Assembly: GCA_030530775.1 (NCBI GenBank)
Contig: JAUMUG010000008.1
Span: forward strand, 1-64,000
DNA: 64,000 nt
Reading direction: 5' to 3'
Origin: Lautropia sp.
Lineage (GTDB): Bacteria; Pseudomonadota; Gammaproteobacteria; Burkholderiales; Burkholderiaceae_E
This document shows, one piece after another, positions 56,716 through 64,000 of this stretch. Every line of letters begins with the position of its first letter. Position 1 is the first letter of the stretch. A model generated the notes under the pieces. It searched no databases. It worked only from the letters and a program-made list of their open reading frames with translations, and was not told where the DNA came from. The position numbers were made by a program, and so were the translations under genes.

Positions 56716-57039
56716 GTGTCCTTGCGATCGAGAGCGCGATTATGCCATGTTTCCTGGAAAAATCCAGTCGTTTGCTGCAATCCCTGATCGCGCGCCCCTT
56801 TTTCCATTTTCCCAGCTCGTTTCGGCGAACGGGTCGACTCCCGATCGGAAAGAGCGATTGCAAGGATGACGCCCCGAGACGTCACGGCACGTTGAATCGC
56901 AAGGCTCCCATGATGTCCCGGTATTCCGTGAGGTCGAAGAGATGCTCCCTGAAAGAAATGATCTGCCGGGATGCACCCGGGCCTGGTCCGGTCCGGACCC
57001 GGCCCCACGTGCAATGCCCCGGACGGGACCCGATTCGCC
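56716..57039. other. 324-base stretch between tRNA-Ser(CGA) and serS
   Basis: No gene is recognised. The short frames on both strands lack family features and ribosome-binding sites. The tRNA could be read through from serS, since no clear terminator was found here. Confidence 0.4.
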
Positions 57040-58494
<1,455 letters not shown>

Positions 58495-58683
58495 TTAATA
58501 CAAGTCGCTTGTCGGTTCAATCGGGCCCGGTCTCGGTCCACCTCGGGGCACACCGTATCATCTTATCAAGATGTGTCCAGAGGCCGCCGGTCGCGGCTCT
58601 TTTGGCCACGTCCGTCTCAGGATGTCTATCATACTGGTCTGCGGGCAGGAATCCACGCTCATCATGATCCGGAGGAAAAACTC

Positions 58684-60063
58684 GTGTCGATGCCGATGTT
58701 TCGAGCACTGAAAGCAGTTGGCCTGTGCAGCGTGCTGCTTGCGGGCTGTACAACCATCATGCCAGAACCCGTCGATACGCGGCCATCGATTCTTTTCGTG
58801 CATGGCAACGGCGAAAGTGCCGCCAGCTGGCAGACCACGCTGTGGCGTTTCCAGTCCAACGGCTGGCCGACCTCCAAACTGCATACGCTGGATCTGCCCT
58901 ACCCCTACGCCCGCGACGACGACACCCAGCCGCAAGCCGGGCGCAGCAGCAGCGGCGACTTTGCTGCCTATCTGAAAACCCAGGTCGACGCGATCCGTGC
59001 CAAAAACGACGGCCAGCCCATCATCCTGGTGGGCGCGGGCCGCGGTGGCAATGCGATCCGCAACTATGTGCAGAATGGTGGCGGACAGCAAACCGTCAGC
59101 CATGCCGTGCTGGCCGGCACGCCCAGTCACGGCATCTGGGCCGTCAAAGGGCTGCGCGAGCAGAGCGAATTCTCGGGTCTGAGCAATTTCCTGCAAGGGC
59201 TGAACAAACCCAAGGACGCCGCCGGTCATGAGGTGCCGACCGACATCCGGTGGCTGACCATCCGCTCGGACGACAACGACAAGTTTGCCCGCGCCACCGG
59301 CGAATGGATCGGCAGCCCGCAGCTGAACACCAACATCGATGCCCGTAGCCCCGAACTGAAGGGCGCGCAGAATGTGGTACTGCCGAAGGCGGACCATCGC
59401 GAAACCGCCTACTCGCCGGCTGCCTTCGAGGCGATGTATCGCTTCATCACCAATGAATCCCCCACGACCACGGAGATTCAGGCCGAGAACGTGGCGGCGC
59501 TGGGCGGTCTGATCAGCGGCGTCGAAGGCCAGAACGGCGGTTTCCCGAGCAATCTGCCGATCAACGGTGCACGCATCGAGATTTATCCAGTCAATCCGGC
59601 CACCGGTCTGCGTATCGATGATGGTCCGGTCTATTCCCAGACGGTCGAAGAAAATGGCCGCTGGGGCGGTTTCGAGGCTGATCCCGAGCAGACCTACGAG
59701 TTCGTGATCAGCGCACGCGGCTACCCGACGCACCATTTCTATCGTAGCCCCATTCCACGGAGTAGCGACATCATCAACTTCCGTCTGCAGCGCATCGTCC
59801 ACGCCGATCCGGATGCCAAGGCGATCGTGATCATGAGCCGTCCGCGGGGCTACTTCGATCTGCGCCGTGACACGATGTCCTTTGCCGGTGCCATGCCACC
59901 GCCGGGTGTGCCGCTGCGCGGTGCCGGCGTGTCGGTGTCACGGATGAAGTCGGTGAAGACCGAACCGGAAACCGTCGTCGCCCGCTTCAACAATGAGCGT
60001 GTGGCCGGCCGGACCTGGCCACTGGCCGAGCGACATGTGGTGATTCTGGAAATCACCCAGTGA
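58684..60063 (+). CDS. Lipoprotein alpha/beta-hydrolase fold protein lacking the nucleophile serine
   Basis: The 459-aa product has a lipoprotein signal (lipobox LAGC, Cys22), an alpha/beta-hydrolase domain starting ILFVHGNGESAASWQ, and a C-terminal beta-sandwich like a carboxypeptidase regulatory domain (ARIEIYPVNPATGLRIDDG). In the nucleophile elbow the sequence is LVGAGRGGNAIRNYV, so position 119, where GxSxG would have Ser, is Gly. A likely catalytic His is in KADHRETAYSP. The protein may bind a substrate without hydrolysing it. Start is GTG at 58684 with GGAGG upstream (ATG two codons later also possible). It is divergent from serS and ends at a terminator. Confidence 0.82.
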   Translation: MSMPMFRALKAVGLCSVLLAGCTTIMPEPVDTRPSILFVHGNGESAASWQTTLWRFQSNGWPTSKLHTLDLPYPYARDDDTQPQAGRSSSGDFAAYLKTQVDAIRAKNDGQPIILVGAGRGGNAIRNYVQNGGGQQTVSHAVLAGTPSHGIWAVKGLREQSEFSGLSNFLQGLNKPKDAAGHEVPTDIRWLTIRSDDNDKFARATGEWIGSPQLNTNIDARSPELKGAQNVVLPKADHRETAYSPAAFEAMYRFITNESPTTTEIQAENVAALGGLISGVEGQNGGFPSNLPINGARIEIYPVNPATGLRIDDGPVYSQTVEENGRWGGFEADPEQTYEFVISARGYPTHHFYRSPIPRSSDIINFRLQRIVHADPDAKAIVIMSRPRGYFDLRRDTMSFAGAMPPPGVPLRGAGVSVSRMKSVKTEPETVVARFNNERVAGRTWPLAERHVVILEITQ

Positions 60064-60076
60064 ACGGTATGAGACA

Positions 60077-60098
60077 CAGCCCGCCAGGCGGGCTGTTT
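60077..60098 (+). terminator. Intrinsic terminator after the hydrolase-like gene
   Basis: CAGCCCG and CGGGCTG enclose CCAGG in a GC-rich near-perfect hairpin followed by TTT. It lies 13 bases after the stop codon. Confidence 0.75.
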
Positions 60099-60252
60099 GC
60101 ATCGACGGTTCGAACAAAGGGCCAGGCCGCAGGAAAAAAACCGCGTTCCATCAGGCATTCGCGGATCGTACGTTGAACGGGGCTGTTTCAAACCTTTCCG
60201 ATCGCCATGCCCCGGAGGGGCCGTCTTTATGGTCCAGCGCCCGGGCCGGCAT

Positions 60253-60858
60253 TCAAAACAACGGTAACGTCTCGACCTGGCCCGATCGCCTGGGCTGCGG
60301 CTCTTTGCCCCAAGGGATCACGCCGTCGGCAGGCTGCCCCGGCTCATCGTCCCGACCCTCACCTTCGGTGCTCTGCCCCGGTTTGCCCTCCTGGATCATG
60401 CCTTCGGTACGCAATACCGGTACTGCTTTCAGACGATGCGTCTGGAGCCGGGTACATTCATCTGCGGCGGCATTCAGCACCTCCGACAGTTTCGCCATAC
60501 CCGCCGCACCCAGTCGTTGACGCCAGCGTGTCAGACTCGATGGATCCACCGGCGGCTGAATCTGCAGATAGCTTTCACCGCAGAAGACCTGCCAATAGGG
60601 GTTTTCGACCCACATCGACACCACATCCTCGTTGGACAGATCAAAACGTTGCTGCAGATACAATAAGCCGGCCATCAGCCGCGGTGCGCTCGCCGGCCTG
60701 CCGGTATGCGAGCGGAACAGACTGCGTCCAATATCCTCGATCCGCGCCCAGTCGAGCCGCACCGCCATCAACACCAACGGATGCTGGGGGTTGATCTGCT
60801 CCTGCAGCGGATGCATGAACAAATCGCCGTTTTGCGGTGCGGTTGGTCTTGGTCCCAT
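60253..60858 (-). mobile_element. IS5-type transposase N-terminal fragment
   Basis: The 201-aa frame contains the N-terminal DUF772 domain of IS5/IS1182-type transposases (HPLVLMAVRLDWARIEDI, MAGLLYLQQRFDLSNEDVV, WQVFCGESYLQ, SSLTRWRQRLGAAG). After about residue 125 the similarity fades into a charged Gly/Glu/Pro-rich tail, and the DDE catalytic domain is absent. I saw no terminal inverted repeats or target duplications around it. It is either a decayed insertion sequence or a kept stand-alone domain. It is divergent from the AI-2E gene. Confidence 0.75.
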
Positions 60859-60923
60859 GTCGAGCGCTGAAATCCGGAAAATTGGAGATTATCGCATCCG
60901 GCCCATCGACCAGACCCGACACC

Positions 60924-62003
60924 ATGCCCACCTTCATCAGTAAACGACCTCTGCAGCCGCTGGTGTTTTCGCTGCTGCTGATCATTCTGATCGGATGGCT
61001 GCTGAAGATAGGCCAGAGCGTGCTGATCCCCATTCTGACGGCGCTGATCGCAGTCTATGTATTGGTTCGAACGGCCGAAGGGCTGGGACGCGTTCCCCTG
61101 ATCGGCAAGCTGCCCGAATGGGCGCGTCGGGTGCTGGTGCTGATCGGCTTCGTGGTTCTCGCCATCGTTCTGGGCAGCATCGTGGTATCCACCGGCGAAC
61201 AGGTCATTGCCGCGGTGCCCCGCTATCAGGACAACCTGGAGGGGCTGCTGGTTCGTGCGGCAAATTGGCTGGACCTGGATCAGCTGCCCAATTGGCAGAC
61301 CATCCAGAGCATGACGATCGAGCAGATCGACGTGCAGGGGCTGCTGACCGGCACACTCGGATCACTGGGATCCGGCTTTGGTGTCGTGGCGCTGGTCGGC
61401 GTCTACATGGTTTTTCTGCTGAGTGAACGCAACAGTTTCTCGCGCAAGCTTTCGGTGGCCATGCCCGGCGAAAGCGCCAGCCAGACGCAAGCGCTGATCC
61501 GCGACATCAATCAGCAGATCGGCAACTATCTGGCCTTCAAGACACTGATCAACGTGCTGCTGGGATGCATGACCTGGATCGTGATGCACGCCATCGGCGT
61601 GGATTTTGCACTGTTCTGGGCGCTGATTCTGGCCCTGCTCAATTACATTCCTTATGTCGGCGCCTTCATCGGCATCAGCTTTCCGGTACTGCTGACGCTG
61701 GCCCAGTTCGGCTCGCTGCAGACGACACTGCTGGTCGGAATACTGCTGAGCGCCGCACAGTTCTACGTCGGCAGCGTACTCGAACCCCGTGTCATCGGTC
61801 GGCAGGTCAACCTGTCGCCCTTCGTGGTGTTGGTGGCGCTGTCGCTGTGGTACAGCCTATGGGGTGTGGCCGGAGCCATTCTGGCCATTCCGCTCACGTC
61901 GATGCTCACCATCATCATGGCCGCCTTTCCCGGCACCCGGCCGCTGGCGATTCTGCTGGCAGAGGATGTGGAGACCTTCGTGGACGAGGCCGCGACGGAT
62001 TGA
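60924..62003 (+). CDS. AI-2E family transporter
   Basis: The 359-aa protein belongs to the AI-2E (TqsA/PerM-like) family: inner-membrane proteins with about eight helices, some of which export autoinducer-2 or act as cation antiporters. Family marks are the start FSLLLIILIGWLLKIGQSVLIPILTALIAVYV, then NYLAFKTLINVLLG, ALLNYIPYVGAFIG and PRVIGRQVNLSPFVVLVALS. The substrate is not known. The ATG at 60924 starts directly before the first helix. It is convergent with rarA. Confidence 0.9.
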   Translation: MPTFISKRPLQPLVFSLLLIILIGWLLKIGQSVLIPILTALIAVYVLVRTAEGLGRVPLIGKLPEWARRVLVLIGFVVLAIVLGSIVVSTGEQVIAAVPRYQDNLEGLLVRAANWLDLDQLPNWQTIQSMTIEQIDVQGLLTGTLGSLGSGFGVVALVGVYMVFLLSERNSFSRKLSVAMPGESASQTQALIRDINQQIGNYLAFKTLINVLLGCMTWIVMHAIGVDFALFWALILALLNYIPYVGAFIGISFPVLLTLAQFGSLQTTLLVGILLSAAQFYVGSVLEPRVIGRQVNLSPFVVLVALSLWYSLWGVAGAILAIPLTSMLTIIMAAFPGTRPLAILLAEDVETFVDEAATD

Positions 62004-62129
62004 AAAACGACCACCGACCACATCGCCTCCTTTGCCCTCTGCGCTTTTCCCCATGGCTCCGGCCATGATGTTGCAGATTGGTCACGGACTGCGCCCGGCA
62101 TCCATCCGCTCGCATGTCCGACGAATCCA

Positions 62130-63668
62130 TCAATGTCCGCCTTCACGGTTCCGGCGGCCCAGGCTCTTCGCCTCCGCATCCCATTGCCGCAGCTGTGCCA
62201 GTTTCTCGCCGATCTTGATTTCCAGCCCACGTGGCACTGGACGATACCAACCGGGTTCCTGCATGCCTTCGGGCAGATAGCTTTCACCGGCTGCATAGGC
62301 GTTCGGCTCGTCGTGTGCGTAGCGGTAGGCATGACCGTGGCCCAGCGATTTCATCAGCTTGGTGGGTGCATTGCGAAGATGGATCGGCACTTCGCGGGAT
62401 TTGTCTCTTTTGACGAAGGAGACCGCCTGGTTGTAGGCCATGTAGCCCGCATTGCTCTTGGCCGCCATCGCCAGATAGATCACCGCCTGGCCCAGCGCCA
62501 GCTCACCTTCGGGTGAACCGAGCCGTTCATAGGTGGCAGCGGCCTCGTTGGCGATCTGCATCGCGCGCGGATCTGCCAGCCCGACGTCTTCCCAGGCCAT
62601 CCGAATGATGCGCCGGGCCATATACCTGGGATCGGCACCACCATCGAGCATGCGCGTCAGCCAGTACAGCGCCGCATCGGGGTGCGAGCCGCGCACCGAT
62701 TTATGCAGTGCCGAAATCTGATCATAGAAATGGTCGCCTCCCTTGTCGAAGCGGCGCGCGTTCAGTGTCAGCGCCTGTTCGATGAAGGCATTGTCCACAC
62801 GACCGACGCGCGCCGCTTCGGCCGCCGTGACAGTCTGCTCCAGCAAGTTCAACATCCGCCGCGCATCACCATCGGCATAGCCGATCAGCGTATCGATCGC
62901 CCCCTCGTCGAGTTCGAGCCCCCCCAATGCCCGCTCGCGCACCCTGGCCATCAGTTGCTTCAGCTCGTCGTTGGACAGCGATTGCAACACATAGACCTGT
63001 GCCCGCGACAACAGCGCCGAGTTGACCTCGAAGGATGGATTCTCGGTGGTGGCACCGATCAACGTGATCAGACCGGATTCGGCATAGGGCAGCAAGGCAT
63101 CCTGCTGCGATTTGTTGAAGCGATGAATCTCATCGATGAACAGAATGGTGTGGCGACCGGCCCGCAGATTCCGTTCGGCCTGTTCCATGGCGGCGCGGAT
63201 ATCCTTGACCCCCGAGAACACCGCCGACAGCGCGATGAATTCATGGCCGAAGGCGGTGGCCGTCAGCCGTGCCAGCGTGGTTTTGCCCACCCCGGGCGGC
63301 CCCCACAGAATCATCGAATGTGGCTTGCCGGATTCAAAGGCCAGCCGCAAGGGCCGGTCCGGCCCGAGCAGGTGAGTCTGGCCGATCACATCGTCCAGAT
63401 GACGTGGCCGCATCAGCTCGGCCAGCGGCGCCCCCCCGGTCCGATGAGCCATGTCCGTGCTGCCCTCTGACCGTCGGATGTGCCCGGCGCGCCCCTCACC
63501 CGGCTCTGGGCTTTCCGTCCGGGCACCATGGTCTGTATCACACGTGTTGCCCGATGGGATCGACGACGCGGATTTCCGGCGAGCCCCGGCCCCGACCTTG
63601 CCGCCGGGGGGATTTTCCGGCGTCCCGCCAGCCCCCGCCACCGACGGATCATCGAACAAATCTGCCAT
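62130..63668 (-). CDS. rarA: Replication-associated recombination protein RarA
   Basis: RarA (MgsA) is an AAA+ ATPase related to clamp loaders that acts at stalled replication forks. Walker A is WGPPGVGKTTL (residues 122-132), Walker B is LFIDEIHRFNKSQQDALL and sensor 1 is GATTENPSF. The C-terminal MgsA tetramerisation part with GGADPRYMARRIIRMAWEDVGLADP is complete. The length of 512 aa exceeds the usual 430-450 because of a Gly/Pro/Ser-rich stretch of about 60 residues (10-72) after the start MADLFDDPS. GGAGAG precedes the ATG at 63668. lolA is often upstream in relatives but is not within the window. Confidence 0.94.
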   Translation of the reverse strand: MADLFDDPSVAGAGGTPENPPGGKVGAGARRKSASSIPSGNTCDTDHGARTESPEPGEGRAGHIRRSEGSTDMAHRTGGAPLAELMRPRHLDDVIGQTHLLGPDRPLRLAFESGKPHSMILWGPPGVGKTTLARLTATAFGHEFIALSAVFSGVKDIRAAMEQAERNLRAGRHTILFIDEIHRFNKSQQDALLPYAESGLITLIGATTENPSFEVNSALLSRAQVYVLQSLSNDELKQLMARVRERALGGLELDEGAIDTLIGYADGDARRMLNLLEQTVTAAEAARVGRVDNAFIEQALTLNARRFDKGGDHFYDQISALHKSVRGSHPDAALYWLTRMLDGGADPRYMARRIIRMAWEDVGLADPRAMQIANEAAATYERLGSPEGELALGQAVIYLAMAAKSNAGYMAYNQAVSFVKRDKSREVPIHLRNAPTKLMKSLGHGHAYRYAHDEPNAYAAGESYLPEGMQEPGWYRPVPRGLEIKIGEKLAQLRQWDAEAKSLGRRNREGGH

Positions 63669-64000
63669 CCCGATCTCTCTCCGTTCTCTGAGAAGAATAT
63701 ACCGCAGCGCCATTCGAAGACCCGGTTGAATGCCGGAGCCACGGCACAGACGTCGCGCGAGCGAAAACCCGTCCGAAGCCGAACGCCATGGATGCCCGAT
63801 CGGCAACCTTCCGACCGGTGCCATGGCATGATGCATGAAGCCGCTGTTCCGTTCTTTCCCACTATCTTTCCCGGTATGATCGGTCGATGATCGGCAATCC
63901 CCATACCAGTCGGGCTGCCGACGTAGCCATGGCTCCAATGTGTCAGAATCCGCGGGGTCGAGGCGTGGCGATCGAAGCAGGACGGGTGGTATGGACGGGC
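63669..64000. other. 332-base stretch upstream of rarA to the window end
   Basis: No gene start or end can be recognised. The frame of rarA stays open for a further 90 codons upstream but with no family similarity. Confidence 0.4.

Overview
The window is high-GC chromosomal DNA from a betaproteobacterium, most likely of the order Burkholderiales. The evidence is the block rpsB-tsf-pyrH-frr-uppS-cdsA-dxr-rseP-bamA, the trio smc-zipA-like-ligA, the dapC/dapD/prmB neighbourhood, and the protein sequences themselves. A Lautropia-like organism is only a guess. Nearly all genes are intact chromosomal housekeeping genes. No prophage, CRISPR array, plasmid origin or complete insertion sequence was seen.

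Layout. 1-10.6 kb: a minus-strand operon for ribosomal protein S2, EF-Ts, UMP kinase, ribosome recycling, isoprenoid and phospholipid precursors, the RseP protease and the BamA outer-membrane assembly factor. The barrel-coding part of bamA and the flank beyond it are strikingly AT-richer than everything else. 11-24 kb: map and glnD (plus strand), then MTA/MTI phosphorylase, galU, ligA, a ZipA-like division protein and smc (minus strand). 24-33 kb: dapC, a SqrR/BigR-type ArsR regulator behind two tandem palindromes, dapD, a PilU-like ATPase, an ArsC-like protein, prmB and an ABC-F protein (plus strand). 33-38 kb: a DUF1178 gene that appears to start at CTG, ppiD, a possible small membrane protein and an orphan Tat-exported TRAP binding protein (minus strand).

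38-43 kb holds the most novel content: three tandem, divergent lipoprotein genes sharing a C-terminal domain I cannot assign to any known family. 43-56 kb: tRNA-Ser(GGA), acs, a GlcG-like protein, a UMF1-type MFS protein, an NlpC/P60 lipoprotein, ridA, comEC, two membrane proteins and ilvE. 56-64 kb: a remnant of a prpF-type gene, tRNA-Ser(CGA), serS with an in-domain insertion, a lipoprotein alpha/beta-hydrolase lacking its nucleophile serine, an orphan IS5-type N-terminal fragment, an AI-2E transporter and rarA.

Two themes recur. First, many core enzymes (LigA, ZipA, PilU, ABC-F, SerRS, ComEC, RarA) carry long Ala/Ser/Gly/Pro/Thr-rich insertions or tails not usual for their families. Second, ComEC and PilU fit a naturally transformable organism, consistent with the mosaic bamA and with a short repeated motif containing GCGCTTGCG that lies mostly between genes.
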